DNA of 64,000 nt from Mycobacterium sp. 4858 (GTDB lineage: Bacteria; Actinomycetota; Actinomycetes; Mycobacteriales; Mycobacteriaceae): the NCBI RefSeq assembly GCF_900240975.1, contig NZ_LT968776.1, positions 3,593,092-3,657,091 of the forward strand. The letters are read 5' to 3'. Under the pieces are notes generated by a model. It had not been told where the DNA came from. It searched no databases and saw nothing but the letters and a program-made list of their open reading frames with translations. Position 1 is the first letter of the stretch. Every line of letters begins with the position of its first letter. Of the stretch, positions 17,805-26,751 are shown one piece after another. Made by a program: the position numbers and the translations under genes.

Positions 17805-17865
17805 GGGGTTTCGACCCCGGTAAACGGCGCTCGGTCAGGTGACGCGGCCCGGGCGGTAAACGGCG
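17805..17865 (+). repeat. Small hairpin and a pair of 12-bp direct repeats
   Basis: GGGGT-TTCG-ACCCC (17805-17818) forms a short stem with a TTCG loop, 12 bp after the VOC stop and without a T-tract. The 12-mer CGGTAAACGGCG occurs at 17818-17829 and again at 17854-17865, 36 bp apart. A weak terminator or a regulator site are both possible. Confidence 0.4.
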
Positions 17866-17910
17866 AGTAGTCACCGGTGCGCGGTGGCCCGCCCGGCGTT
17901 AAGGTTGTCT

Positions 17911-18270
17911 GTGGTCACCGACGACTGCCCGGACACGCCGGAAGAACTCGAACGCCGGGCCGCCGCGCTCGATGAGCGCGAGGAGGGGCTCGAAGACCGC
18001 GAGGCCGAGGTCAGAAGGCGCGAGTGGCTGGCGGGAAGACGAGATCGGGTCGCCGACCAGCGCGACCGAATCGCGGACGACCGCGAGCGGGCGGCGGATG
18101 AGCGCGAGCGGGTGGCGGATGAGCGCGAGGGCACGGCCGCAGAGCGCGAGCGTGAGCGATTGGGCCGCGAATCCGACCGAGTGACCCGCGGGGAAGCCCG
18201 TGTCAAGCGAGACCAGGCCAGCATCGACCGGGAGACGTCCGAAACCGAGCGCGGGCTCGACTACAAGTGA
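17911..18270 (+). CDS. Highly charged coiled-coil protein with RxxxADERE-type repeats
   Basis: 119 residues from GTG 17911 (AAGG 7 bp upstream); GTG 17884 is an alternative. After a short N-terminus, residues 10-100 are almost continuous charged helix with a seven-residue repeat of the kind ADERERV / ADQRDRI. Similar RD/ADERE repeats occur in front of GGDEF or ANTAR domains in actinobacteria; here they stand alone. It is probably a dimeric coiled-coil adaptor; the function is unknown. Confidence 0.7.
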   Translation: MVTDDCPDTPEELERRAAALDEREEGLEDREAEVRRREWLAGRRDRVADQRDRIADDRERAADERERVADEREGTAAERERERLGRESDRVTRGEARVKRDQASIDRETSETERGLDYK

Positions 18271-18409
18271 GTGCAATAGTTTGCTGGTAGCGGGCCCAAG
18301 GCGCCGCGCCGCATTTGCTGAAGTGCGGCGAAGGCCATTATCCTGTTTGCGAATGAGCTGCGCCACAATTTTTGGTGAACAATAACTGTCATTGCTAGCG
18401 TCGCCGGCC

Positions 18410-18859
18410 ATGGTAGTTCTTGCAACATTGATGTCATTGATCAATCAGGTCTCCGGGACGCCCTATATTCCGGGTGGAGATTCTCCCGCCGGGACGGATT
18501 GCTCGGGCCTCGTTTCGTGGGTTGCCAACGCGGCGTCCGACAGGCCGGTCTTCGGAAACCGGTTCAACACCGGGAATGAAGAGGCGGCCTTGTTGGCGCG
18601 CGGGTTTCAATACGGAACCGCCCCCAATGCCCTCGTGATCGGGTGGAACGGCGGCCACACGGCCGCGACGCTGCCCGACGGGACGCCGGTGTCCAGTGGT
18701 GAGCGCGGTGGCGTGCACGTCGGCGGCGCGGGCGCTTACCAGGCCGGCTTCACCCACCACATGTTCCTGCCGATGCCACCGGATGGCGAGGGCGCCCTGC
18801 CGAATTGCCGCCGCCCGGCGATCCCGGAATTGCGAATCCCTAACGAATTCGATTCGTAA
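18410..18859 (+). CDS. NlpC/P60-like cysteine peptidase-type protein
   Basis: 149 residues. The segment GTPYIPGGDSPAGTDCSGLV has the nucleophile-Cys context of NlpC/P60 endopeptidases (here about residue 36), and WNGGHTAATLPDG supplies a histidine. The domain is short and no clear signal peptide precedes it. It may be exported another way, act on host or phage peptidoglycan, or be degenerate. ATG at 18410. The 139 bp upstream are unusually AT-rich for this window and should contain its promoter. Confidence 0.65.
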   Translation: MVVLATLMSLINQVSGTPYIPGGDSPAGTDCSGLVSWVANAASDRPVFGNRFNTGNEEAALLARGFQYGTAPNALVIGWNGGHTAATLPDGTPVSSGERGGVHVGGAGAYQAGFTHHMFLPMPPDGEGALPNCRRPAIPELRIPNEFDS

Positions 18860-19168
18860 AGGTCTCTGCCTATTGTCGTGCTATTTGACGTGTATAAGAC
18901 ACGTGAATAGTGCGGAACCGGTAGCCGAGTGAAATGGATCGGTTCGTGCAAGGTTTGTGAGATGGACCACGCCGCGCGTCGGATCGGTCGCGATCGATTT
19001 GTACGGAATCAATGCGAAAGTGTGCCCCGGGTGTCGAATAAGATGCCCGGGGCATACTTTGCTGACGGCGAGGCCGCAGCCGGCGTGGACGGTCGGCGGA
19101 TATGCTGGCCCTGCTCGCCGGGATCGAGCGGGCCCAACCTTGAGGACGAACCTAGGCGGGAATCGGCA
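18860..19168. other. 309-bp gene-free interval with two inverted repeats
   Basis: No credible gene seen. It holds ACGTGT-ATAAG-ACACGT (18888-18904), an operator-like inverted repeat, and a 9-bp GC stem TGCCCCGGG/CCCGGGGCA (19023-19054) with a 14-base loop that could stop transcription from the peptidase-like gene. The remainder has no recognisable element. Confidence 0.5.
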
Positions 19169-19492
19169 ATGATCTTCATCGTCGTCAAGTTCGAGACCAA
19201 GCCCGAGTGGACGGACCGCTGGCCAGAGCTCGTCACCTCGTTCACAGCCGCCACCCGCGCCGAGGAAGGTAACCTCTGGTTCGAGTGGTCGCGCAGCCTC
19301 GACAATCCGGCCGAGTACGTGTTGGTGGAGGCCTTCCGTGACGCTGAGGCGGGCGGCGTCCACGTCAACAGCGATCACTTCCAGCGGGCGATGCGGGAGC
19401 TACCGCAGGCCCTGAAGTCGACCCCGAAGATCATCAACCAGACGATCGACGCGTCGGGCTGGTCGGAGATGGGGGAGATGTCGGTCGACTAG
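19169..19492 (+). CDS. Antibiotic biosynthesis monooxygenase (ABM)-domain protein
   Basis: 107 residues with the dimeric alpha+beta ABM fold: IFIVVKFETKPEWTDRWPEL, then NLWFEWSRSLDNPAEYVLVE and SDHFQRAMREL. Members are cofactor-free monooxygenases or quinone-handling proteins. ATG at 19169. The gene is convergent with the YiiX-like gene and the two stops overlap by 4 bp. Confidence 0.85.
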   Translation: MIFIVVKFETKPEWTDRWPELVTSFTAATRAEEGNLWFEWSRSLDNPAEYVLVEAFRDAEAGGVHVNSDHFQRAMRELPQALKSTPKIINQTIDASGWSEMGEMSVD

Positions 19493-20181
19493 CCGACTTC
19501 GCTTACGGTGACCGTGATTTCGTCGCCCAGTCGATAGCCGGGAGCCAGCGGAAGCGTGTCGCCGCTCCAGAACTTGCCCGGATCGAACCAATTCGCGTTC
19601 TTGTCCGTGTCGAGCAATCCCATTTCCTCATAAGTGATGGCCACCGTCTCCGCGCAATAGGCCGTCGAAAGGCTCATCTTGCGTTCTTCGCGCCGGCGTC
19701 GGGTCTGCTCTCGAACCTTGTTGTCCACCAACGGGATTCCGCGCACCCAGTCGTTGATGGTCGGGAGCCGGCCGCGGAACCAGCGGCCCGTCAGCCGAGC
19801 GGTGGTGGGAAACGCGGTGCCGTCCATCCGTGCGATCACCCGCAGCAGCTTGTTCTCCTGTTCGCGGGTCGGGTTGGGCGTCAGCTGGCGCAGCCAGCAC
19901 CGTTGGTCGTAGCGCTGCGTCCACTGCAGGACGGCCTGGTGCAGATCGTTGAGTTGCACACCGCGGTGGTTGGTTCCGGTCCACATGTCGACCAGCTTGT
20001 CGCCCAGCTCGGCGTGCCAGATCAGCGGCGGCAGGTCGTCGATGGCCACCGTCATACCCACGTGATTCACCGGCGCGTTCGTCAACGTCTGAATCGCGCG
20101 GTCGGGCCGCGAGCGGCCGCGAAACAGCCAGAGATCGCCGGTGCGCGTCTCATTCAGCGCCTGATGCAGGGCCAGCATCAT
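19489..20181 (-). CDS. YiiX-like permuted papain-fold protein
   Basis: 230 residues. The order of motifs suggests a circularly permuted NlpC/P60 (YiiX/DUF830) fold: GDLWLFRGRS at the N-terminus, histidine in NAPVNHVGMTVAI near residue 40, and a late cysteine in STAYCAETVAITYEEMG near residue 180. Family members are putative cysteine hydrolases acting on lipid or peptide bonds. No signal peptide. ATG at 20181 overlaps the stop of the CMD-family gene (ATGA), so both are probably made together. Confidence 0.65.
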   Translation of the reverse strand: MMLALHQALNETRTGDLWLFRGRSRPDRAIQTLTNAPVNHVGMTVAIDDLPPLIWHAELGDKLVDMWTGTNHRGVQLNDLHQAVLQWTQRYDQRCWLRQLTPNPTREQENKLLRVIARMDGTAFPTTARLTGRWFRGRLPTINDWVRGIPLVDNKVREQTRRRREERKMSLSTAYCAETVAITYEEMGLLDTDKNANWFDPGKFWSGDTLPLAPGYRLGDEITVTVSEVG

Positions 20182-20549
20182 GAGTCGGCGAGGGCTTCTC
20201 GTGCGGCTCTCTGCGCCGCATTGGCGGCGGGATAGCCGGCGTAGCCCGCCATGTGGTAGACCACCTCTTCGATCTCGGTGATGCTCAGCCCGTTGCGCAA
20301 CCCGATCTTGAAATGAGATTTCAATTCGTCGGTGGCCCGCAGGGCGATGAGCGCGCCGAGCGTCACCAGGCTGCGGGAGCGTCGATCCAGCCCGGGCCGG
20401 GCCCACAGCGCGCCGAAGACGTGGTCGACGCCCAACTCGAGGAGTTCGTCGGCGATGCCGCCGTCGCGCAGCGTGGTGGCGTCGTCCGGGATCAGGCCGG
20501 GCACCATGTCCCTGAACACGCTCAGGCCTTCGGCGCGGGGGTCAGCCAT
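20178..20549 (-). CDS. Carboxymuconolactone decarboxylase-family protein
   Basis: 123 residues from ATG at 20549. The CMD helix pair is clear: RSRSLVTLGALIALRATDEL followed by KSHFKIGLRNGLSITEIEEV and YHMAGYAGYPAA. There is no CxxC, so it is the decarboxylase-like rather than the AhpD peroxidase-like branch. The substrate is unknown. It heads a two-gene unit with the YiiX-like gene. Confidence 0.88.
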   Translation of the reverse strand: MADPRAEGLSVFRDMVPGLIPDDATTLRDGGIADELLELGVDHVFGALWARPGLDRRSRSLVTLGALIALRATDELKSHFKIGLRNGLSITEIEEVVYHMAGYAGYPAANAAQRAAREALADS

Positions 20550-20704
20550 TGGGTCCGCCTTTCGATCGGGTGTCCGGGAGATCCGGTACCCCCGGTGATG
20601 ACGGCGACTTCGTCGCGAAGGGTTTCGATGCGGCAGTTCCTGCTTGAGCCCGTTCGGCGTTGCAAGAGCACACAAGTTAATCACAGCGCGAATACTCTGG
20701 GGTC

Positions 20705-20914
20705 ATGCGCAGTGTGTGGAAGTGGCTCGGGCTGGCCGGCGTCGCCGGCGTCGTCGCCGGAGGCGCGCTGGTGGTTCGCGACGAACGGAAACGGCGCGCC
20801 TACACCGCGGACGAGGTCCGGTCCCGCCTGCATCAGCGGCTGGCCGAGTACGACGCCGAGGGCTTTCAGTCCCGATCCGGATCGGCCGGGGCCTCGACGG
20901 CGAACAACCGGTAA
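20705..20914 (+). CDS. Small membrane-anchored protein
   Basis: 69 residues: one N-terminal transmembrane helix (WLGLAGVAGVVAGGALVV) followed by a charged cytosolic helix (RRAYTADEVRSRLHQRLAEY). Not recognised as a named family. Its 3' end overlaps the 3' end of the convergent cyclase gene by 49 bp. Coding is supported by the clean amphipathic pattern and its start placed just after the promoter-like gap. Confidence 0.6.
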   Translation: MRSVWKWLGLAGVAGVVAGGALVVRDERKRRAYTADEVRSRLHQRLAEYDAEGFQSRSGSAGASTANNR

Positions 20915-21690
20915 TCACCCGAAAAACCCTTGAGTGCGACGTCGCGCCCGTCGTCGAAGTGGATGTCGTCGCAGTCGGACAGGGCGTCTCGCACCGGTTG
21001 ACTCACCAGGATCTCGCCACCGGTTGCCTGCGCCGCCACCCGCGCCGCCATCGCGACGTTGCGGCCGAACAGATCGTCGCCGCGGCGCACCGAGCGACCC
21101 ATGTGGATGCCGATCCGCACCCGAATCTCCTCGTGCCTCTTGCGTTTTGCGTCCTTGCGTAGCGCGCGCTGCAAGTCGATGCCGCACCGCACCGCCTGGT
21201 CGGCGCGGGCGAAGGCGATCATGAAGCCGTCGCCCTGGCTCTTCACCACGTGCCCGGAGCGCCGCTGTACGAGGTCCGACACGAGCTTGTCATGCGCCGC
21301 AATGAGCTTGACCCAGGCGCGGTCGCCGATGCGTTCGTTGAGGGCGGTGGATTCCTCGATGTCGGAGAACAGGATCACCACCCGGCCGTCGGGCGTGACC
21401 CGCGCCAGGTCCGGACGCTCCACTTCCGCCCAGTCGGCGAGCTCTTCGATCGAACTGCGCACGACGGCGCCGAAGCCTTCTTTGCGCAGCAGGTTTGCGG
21501 TGTTCCACACCCGTTTGACGGCCTCGCGCCCACCCGACAGCAGCTGATTGCGGGTGTCGGTCTGGTGCCGCAACTCCTCGATCTCCTGGCGGCTGCGCAC
21601 CAGCAGCCGCGCCAGCACGGCGAGTGCGACGGCTTCGACCGCGGCGACGCCGGCCAGCACGTAGGCCGTGACATGCAGCGCATCACCCAC
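20866..21690 (-). CDS. Membrane-anchored class III adenylate cyclase
   Basis: 274 residues from GTG 21690 (AGGA 7 bp upstream; ATG 21714 is an alternative). One N-terminal transmembrane helix (VTAYVLAGVAAVEAVALAVL), a short coiled linker, then a catalytic cyclase domain (about residues 100-265). Seen: metal Asp in LFSDIEEST (about residue 110), Lys in VVKSQGDGF consistent with adenine selection plus the second metal Asp, and the transition-state Asn/Arg pair in NVAMAARV. All key residues are present, so it should make cAMP, alone as a homodimer. Divergent from zwf. Confidence 0.88.
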   Translation of the reverse strand: MGDALHVTAYVLAGVAAVEAVALAVLARLLVRSRQEIEELRHQTDTRNQLLSGGREAVKRVWNTANLLRKEGFGAVVRSSIEELADWAEVERPDLARVTPDGRVVILFSDIEESTALNERIGDRAWVKLIAAHDKLVSDLVQRRSGHVVKSQGDGFMIAFARADQAVRCGIDLQRALRKDAKRKRHEEIRVRIGIHMGRSVRRGDDLFGRNVAMAARVAAQATGGEILVSQPVRDALSDCDDIHFDDGRDVALKGFSGDYRLFAVEAPADPDRD

Positions 21691-21800
21691 GCAAGCATCC
21701 TGCCAAGGCCGCATTGGCTTCAGGTTGTCGGGCCCAAATGCAATGTCTAGGGTTGAGCTCGGGCCGCCGCGGGTAGCGAATCTCAAGGGAGGTGCGCGTC

Positions 21801-23204
21801 TTGGCCGACGGTGATAGTTCTTCGAATCTGCTGGTGATCTTCGGTATTACCGGCGATCTGGCCCGCAAGATGACCTACCGCGCCCTGTACCGCCTCGAGG
21901 CGCGCAAGCTGCTCGACGTCCCGATCATCGGCGTGGCCAGTGACGACATCCCCCTCGAGAAGCTGGTCGACCGGGCCCGCGAGGCCGTCAAGGCCTCGGG
22001 CGAGGAGTTCGACGATGCCGTGTTCGACCGGCTCGCCGACCGGCTGTCGTATCTGCACGGCGACGTCACCGACGAAGAGCTCTACGGGCGGCTCGCCAAG
22101 GAGATCGGCGAGGACTCCCGGCCGCTGTACTACCTGGAGATGCCGCCGTCGTTGTTCGCGCCGATCGTGGAAAACCTCGCCAAGGCCGACCTGTTGGAGT
22201 GCGCGCGCGTCGCCGTGGAGAAGCCCTTCGGCCACGACCTGGCCTCGGCGCGCGACCTCAACACCCGGCTGCGCGCGGTACTCGACGAGGACCAGATCCT
22301 GCGGGTCGACCATTTCCTGGGCAAGCAACCCGTCGAAGAACTGCAGTACCTGCGGTTCGCCAACAACGGCCTGGCCAAGCTGTGGGACCGCGACAGCGTT
22401 TCCGAAATCCACATCACCATGGCCGAGGACTTCGGCATCGAGGACCGCGGCAAGTTCTACGACGCGGTCGGCGCGCTGCGTGACGTCGTGCAGAACCATC
22501 TGCTGCAGGTGCTCGCGCTGGTCGCGATGGAGCCCCCCGTCGGGCCCAGCGCGGATGACCTGAACGACAAGAAGGCCGAGGTGTTCCGGGCGATGCCTGC
22601 GCTGGATCCCGAGCGCTGCGTGCGAGGTCAGTACCGCGGCTACACCGACGTCGACGGGGTGGCCAAGGATTCCCAGACCGAGACCTACATCGCGCTGCGG
22701 ACCGAGATCGACAACTGGCGCTGGGCCGGCGTGCCGATCTTCCTGCGCGCCGGCAAGGCACTGCCGGAGAAGGTCACCGAGGTCCGCATGTTCCTCCACC
22801 ACGTTCCCGGGTTTTCGTTCCTGCCCAACCGTCGGCCGCCCGAACCCAATCAGATCGTGCTCCGCATCGACCCCGATCCCGGGATGCGGCTGCAGCTGTC
22901 CGCCCAAGTCGGCGACGCGTGGCACGACGTCCACCTGGACTCCTCGTTCGCCGAGGATCTCGGCGAGGCCGTGCGGCCCTACGAGCGGCTGCTGTACGCC
23001 GCGCTCACCGGGGACCGCCAGCTGTTCGCCCGGGAAGACGCCATCGAAGAGACGTGGCGGATCGTGCAGCCCGTGCTGGACAAGCCGGGCCGGATCCATC
23101 ACTACGATCCGGGCTCCTGGGGACCCGACGCCGCGCAGTCGCTGCTGCACGGTCACCGCAGCTGGCAGGAGCCGTGGCTGCCCAAGCAGACGTCGTCACA
23201 GTAA
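21801..23204 (+). CDS. zwf: Glucose-6-phosphate 1-dehydrogenase
   Basis: First step of the oxidative pentose phosphate pathway. 467 residues; nucleotide-binding IFGITGDLARKMTYRAL near the N-terminus, the active-site signature DHFLGKQPVEEL, and EKPFGHD. TTG at 21801 is preferred over GTG at 21792 because GGGAGG (21787-21791) touches the GTG but is well spaced from the TTG, and the protein then begins like mycobacterial Zwf1. Followed after 15 bp by gnd, its pathway partner. Confidence 0.96.
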   Translation: MADGDSSSNLLVIFGITGDLARKMTYRALYRLEARKLLDVPIIGVASDDIPLEKLVDRAREAVKASGEEFDDAVFDRLADRLSYLHGDVTDEELYGRLAKEIGEDSRPLYYLEMPPSLFAPIVENLAKADLLECARVAVEKPFGHDLASARDLNTRLRAVLDEDQILRVDHFLGKQPVEELQYLRFANNGLAKLWDRDSVSEIHITMAEDFGIEDRGKFYDAVGALRDVVQNHLLQVLALVAMEPPVGPSADDLNDKKAEVFRAMPALDPERCVRGQYRGYTDVDGVAKDSQTETYIALRTEIDNWRWAGVPIFLRAGKALPEKVTEVRMFLHHVPGFSFLPNRRPPEPNQIVLRIDPDPGMRLQLSAQVGDAWHDVHLDSSFAEDLGEAVRPYERLLYAALTGDRQLFAREDAIEETWRIVQPVLDKPGRIHHYDPGSWGPDAAQSLLHGHRSWQEPWLPKQTSSQ

Positions 23205-23219
23205 GGAGAAAAGGAAGAG

Positions 23220-24242
23220 ATGCAGCTCGGGATGATCGGCCTTGGCCGGATGGGTGCCAACATCGTCCGCCGCGTCGCCAAGGACGGACACGAATGCGTG
23301 GTCTACGACCACAACCCCGACGCGGTCAAGGCGATGGCGGGGGAGGAGCGGACCACCGGCGTGTCGTCGGTGAAAGAGCTCGCCGAAAAGCTGACCGCTC
23401 CCCGGGTCGTCTGGGTGATGGTGCCGGCCGGGACCATCACGACCGGGGTCATCGAGGAGCTGGCCAACACGCTGGAGTCCGGCGACATCGTCATCGATGG
23501 CGGCAACTCGTACTACCGCGACGACATCCGCCACGCAAAAACCCTGTCCGACAAGGGCATTCACCTACTCGACTGTGGCACCAGCGGCGGCGTGTGGGGC
23601 CGGGAACGCGGCTACTGCCTGATGATCGGCGGTGACGACGAGGCCTTCCTGCACGCGGAGCCGATCTTCGCCACCGTCGCACCGGGCGTGGACGCCGCGC
23701 CCCGCACACCGGGGCGCGACGGCGAGGTCGCCCGGTCGGAGCAGGGCTATCTGCACTGCGGTCCGTCCGGCGCCGGGCACTTCGTCAAGATGGTGCACAA
23801 CGGCATCGAGTACGGCATGATGGCCTCGCTCGCCGAGGGGCTCAACATCCTGCGCAACGCCGACATCGGCAAGCACGTGCAGCAGGGTGACGCCGAAACG
23901 GCGCCGCTTTCGAATCCGGAGTTCTACCAATACGACTTCGACATCCCCGAGGTCGCCGAGGTGTGGCGGCGCGGCAGCGTCATCGGTTCCTGGCTGCTCG
24001 ACCTGACCGCGATCGCGCTGCACGACTCGCCCGACCTCAAGGAGTTCTCCGGACGGGTGTCGGACTCGGGGGAGGGTCGCTGGACCGCCATCGCGGCGAT
24101 CGACGAGGGCGTCCCGTCGCCGGTGCTGACGACCGCGCTCCAGTCCCGTTTCGCGTCGCGTTCACTCGACGACTTCGCCAACAAGGCGCTGTCGGCGATG
24201 CGCAAGCAGTTCGGCGGGCACGCCGAGAAGCCGGCGAACTAG
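23220..24242 (+). CDS. gnd: 6-phosphogluconate dehydrogenase, decarboxylating (short NAD-type)
   Basis: Oxidative decarboxylation of 6-phosphogluconate to ribulose-5-phosphate. 340 residues, the short form (GndA/Gnd2-like, as Rv1122) rather than the 480-residue form. Rossmann motif GLGRMGANIV at the N-terminus, IDGGNSYYRDD, and the catalytic lysine in GHFVKMVHNGIEYG. ATG at 23220 with AAGGAG upstream. Operon with zwf. Confidence 0.96.
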   Translation: MQLGMIGLGRMGANIVRRVAKDGHECVVYDHNPDAVKAMAGEERTTGVSSVKELAEKLTAPRVVWVMVPAGTITTGVIEELANTLESGDIVIDGGNSYYRDDIRHAKTLSDKGIHLLDCGTSGGVWGRERGYCLMIGGDDEAFLHAEPIFATVAPGVDAAPRTPGRDGEVARSEQGYLHCGPSGAGHFVKMVHNGIEYGMMASLAEGLNILRNADIGKHVQQGDAETAPLSNPEFYQYDFDIPEVAEVWRRGSVIGSWLLDLTAIALHDSPDLKEFSGRVSDSGEGRWTAIAAIDEGVPSPVLTTALQSRFASRSLDDFANKALSAMRKQFGGHAEKPAN

Positions 24243-24273
24243 ACCGGTACCGCCACTGACTGTGGCGGCTGAT

Positions 24274-25137
24274 TCAGTGGCGTTTGACGAACTTGACCAC
24301 GGCGTCGCTGAACGCGTCGTTGTCGTCGCCGGCCGCGGTGTGCCCGGCTTTGGGCAGCTCCACGAACTCCGCGCGCGGAACGCTGGCCAGGAAGTGCCGA
24401 ACTCCTTCGGGGCTGACGACGTCGGAGAGCTTTCCGCGGATCAACAGCACGGGAATCGACAGGTTCTTGGCGGCCTGTTCGAACTTCTCCGTGCGCAGTT
24501 CGGGATCGTCCCCGGGCTTGGTCATGAACGCCGGGTCCCAGTGCCAGTACCAGCGGCCGTCGCGCAGGCGCAGGTTCTTCTTCAGCCCCTCGGGGCTGCG
24601 CGGCTTGTCCCGGTACGGGAGATAAGCGGCCACCGCGTCGGCGGCCTCCTCCAGCGAGTCGAACCCGTCGAGGCCGCTGATCATGAAATCGCGGATGCGG
24701 GCGCTGCCGCCCTTCTCGAATCGGGGCACCACGTCGACGAGGACCAGTCGGGTCACCACCGCCGGCCCCGCCCGGTGGGCGGCGAGGATGCCGGTCAGCC
24801 CGCCCATGCTCGCGCCGATGATCATCACCGGCCGCCCGATCGCCTCGATCACCCGCAGGACGTCGGCCGTGAGGGTCTCGACGTCGTAGTCGGCGTTGGG
24901 CGCGCGGTCGCTGTCGCCGTGCCCGCGGCTGTCGAGCGCCACGACGTGCAGGCCCTCGTCGGCGAGGGTTTGGCCGGTGTTCTTCCAGGAATGGCGGTTC
25001 TGCCCGCCGCCGTGCAGCATCAGGACGCTGGGCCGGCCCGCGCCGTCGGTCCCGCGATTCCATTCGTCGGCGACCAGGGTGATCCCGCCTGCGCCGGAAA
25101 ACTCGACCGTCTCGGGGCTGCTGGTGACGGTGCTCAT
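24274..25137 (-). CDS. Alpha/beta hydrolase (BpoB-like)
   Basis: 287 residues, at the position of Rv1123c (bpoB, annotated as a peroxidase but an ordinary alpha/beta hydrolase by motif). Oxyanion region MLHGGGQNRHSW, nucleophile elbow IGASMGG, acid near LLIRGKLSDVV, histidine in KAGHTAAGD. Cytosolic, no signal peptide. Convergent with gnd. The substrate is unknown; peroxidase activity would need no metal in this family. Confidence 0.88.
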   Translation of the reverse strand: MSTVTSSPETVEFSGAGGITLVADEWNRGTDGAGRPSVLMLHGGGQNRHSWKNTGQTLADEGLHVVALDSRGHGDSDRAPNADYDVETLTADVLRVIEAIGRPVMIIGASMGGLTGILAAHRAGPAVVTRLVLVDVVPRFEKGGSARIRDFMISGLDGFDSLEEAADAVAAYLPYRDKPRSPEGLKKNLRLRDGRWYWHWDPAFMTKPGDDPELRTEKFEQAAKNLSIPVLLIRGKLSDVVSPEGVRHFLASVPRAEFVELPKAGHTAAGDDNDAFSDAVVKFVKRH

Positions 25138-25260
25138 GCGACCTGACGTTACATAGCGCGTATATGCACCTGTCGCCGGGTCGACGGCGCGGTGAGTTTC
25201 CGGCTCCGCCGGGGTCTATCCGGTGACAACACCACGAGTGAAACAAGGAGGCCGCGGCCA

Positions 25261-25734
25261 ATGCCATCGATCACCCCGTCGTTGTGGTTCGACCACGACT
25301 TGGAGGAGGCGGCGAGGTTCTACACCTCGATCTTCCCCAACTCGCACATAGAGGGCTTCAACCTGACCACGGAGGCCGGCCCCGGCGAACCGGGCACCGT
25401 CCTGTCCGGCAGTTTCGTTCTCGACGGCACCCGCTTCATCGGCATCAACGGCGGCCCGCACTTCCGGTTCGACGAGGCGGTGTCCTTCACCATCCACTGC
25501 AAGGATCAGGACGAGGTCGACTACTACTGGGACCGGTTGACCGATGGCGGCGAGGAGTCGCAGTGCGGCTGGTGCAAAGACCGCTTCGGCCTGAGCTGGC
25601 AGATCATCCCGGACCGGCTCTACGAGTTGATCGGAGATCCCGATCGGGCCCGCGCCGCGGCGGCCACTCAGGCGATGTATGGCATGCGAAAGATCGTCAT
25701 CGACGACCTGGACCGAGCCGCCGCCCAGGTATAG
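25261..25734 (+). CDS. PhnB-like VOC protein
   Basis: 157 residues. PhnB/3-demethylubiquinone methyltransferase-like VOC fold: LWFDHDLEEAARFYTSIFPN at the start, GPHFRFDEAVSFTIHC in the middle and CKDRFGLSWQIIPDRL near the end. No methyltransferase SAM motif, so the historical name is misleading. ATG 25261 with AAGGAGG upstream; an in-frame start at 25192 is not supported. Confidence 0.88.
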   Translation: MPSITPSLWFDHDLEEAARFYTSIFPNSHIEGFNLTTEAGPGEPGTVLSGSFVLDGTRFIGINGGPHFRFDEAVSFTIHCKDQDEVDYYWDRLTDGGEESQCGWCKDRFGLSWQIIPDRLYELIGDPDRARAAAATQAMYGMRKIVIDDLDRAAAQV

Positions 25735-25845
25735 CGAAACTCCTTGCCGCATTGGCAATTTGACCGCTTGTGGCATGTGGTCGGTGCGTATTCGACCCGC
25801 ACGCGTTAGGTTGGTCCCTGCGGACGCGCCGAGCAGGGAGTCAAT

Positions 25846-26751
25846 ATGGGTGAACCAGGCTGGATCGACGTGCCCAGCCCGGCTGGGAACCTGAAGGCAC
25901 TCACCTGGGGGCCACGCGATGCCCCCATCGCCTTGTGCCTGCACGGCTTCCCGGACACCCCCTACGGATTTCGCAAGATCGCCCCGCCGCTCGTCGGGGC
26001 GGGCTGGCGGGTGGTGGCGCCCTTCATGCGCGGGTACGCGCCGTCGTCCATTCCCTCCGACGGCAGCCACCACGTCGGCGCGATGATGGACGACGCACTG
26101 CGGGCGCGCTCGGCGGCGGGCGGCACCGACCGTGACGTGGTGATCGGCCACGACTGGGGGGCGATCGCCACCACCGGTCTGGCCGCCATGCCCGACAGTC
26201 CGTTCACCAAGGCGGTGATCATGTCGGTGCCGCCCTCGGCGTCCTTCCGTCGCAAGGCCGGCGCCGCCGAGCGGGGTCGACTGGCCGCGCACCTGGCGCG
26301 TCAACTGCTGCGCAGCTGGTACATCATGTACTTCCAATTGCCCTGGCTGCCAGAGCATTCCGCGTCCTGGGTGCTGCCGCTGCTGTGGCGTCGGTGGTCG
26401 CCGGGGTACCGCGCCGACGAGGACCTGCGCCACGTCGACGCCGCGATCGGGACGCCGGAGAGCTGGCGGGCGGCGCTGGGCCCCTACCGCGACACGATCC
26501 GCAACACCCGGCCGCCCGCGCAGTATGCCGAGCTGAACGAGCTGTGGACCCAAGAGCCCGTGTGGCCGTGCCTGTACCTGCATGGCCGCGACGACGGCTG
26601 CATGACACCGGCTTTCGCCCGCTGGGCGGAGAAGGTGTTGCCGCCGGGCAGCGAGGTGGCCATCGTCGAACACGCGGGACACTTCCTGCAGCTCGAACAG
26701 CCCGACAAGGTCGCCGACCTGGTGCTCGGGTTCATCGGCTCGCCCGGCTGA
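25846..26751 (+). CDS. Alpha/beta hydrolase, epoxide-hydrolase-like (EphC-like)
   Basis: 301 residues, at the position of Rv1124 (ephC). HGFPDTPYGF, the nucleophile motif GHDWGA (Asp, as in epoxide hydrolases and dehalogenases) and a terminal histidine in EHAGHFLQLE give a full triad. Likely opens epoxides; a haloalkane role is possible. The stop TGA is immediately followed by the ATG of the next gene, so the two are co-translated. Confidence 0.87.
   Translation: MGEPGWIDVPSPAGNLKALTWGPRDAPIALCLHGFPDTPYGFRKIAPPLVGAGWRVVAPFMRGYAPSSIPSDGSHHVGAMMDDALRARSAAGGTDRDVVIGHDWGAIATTGLAAMPDSPFTKAVIMSVPPSASFRRKAGAAERGRLAAHLARQLLRSWYIMYFQLPWLPEHSASWVLPLLWRRWSPGYRADEDLRHVDAAIGTPESWRAALGPYRDTIRNTRPPAQYAELNELWTQEPVWPCLYLHGRDDGCMTPAFARWAEKVLPPGSEVAIVEHAGHFLQLEQPDKVADLVLGFIGSPG

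Noticed and set aside
21783..23156. Minus-strand open frame of 457 codons
   Set aside because: Exact antisense of zwf; composition typical of a shadow frame.
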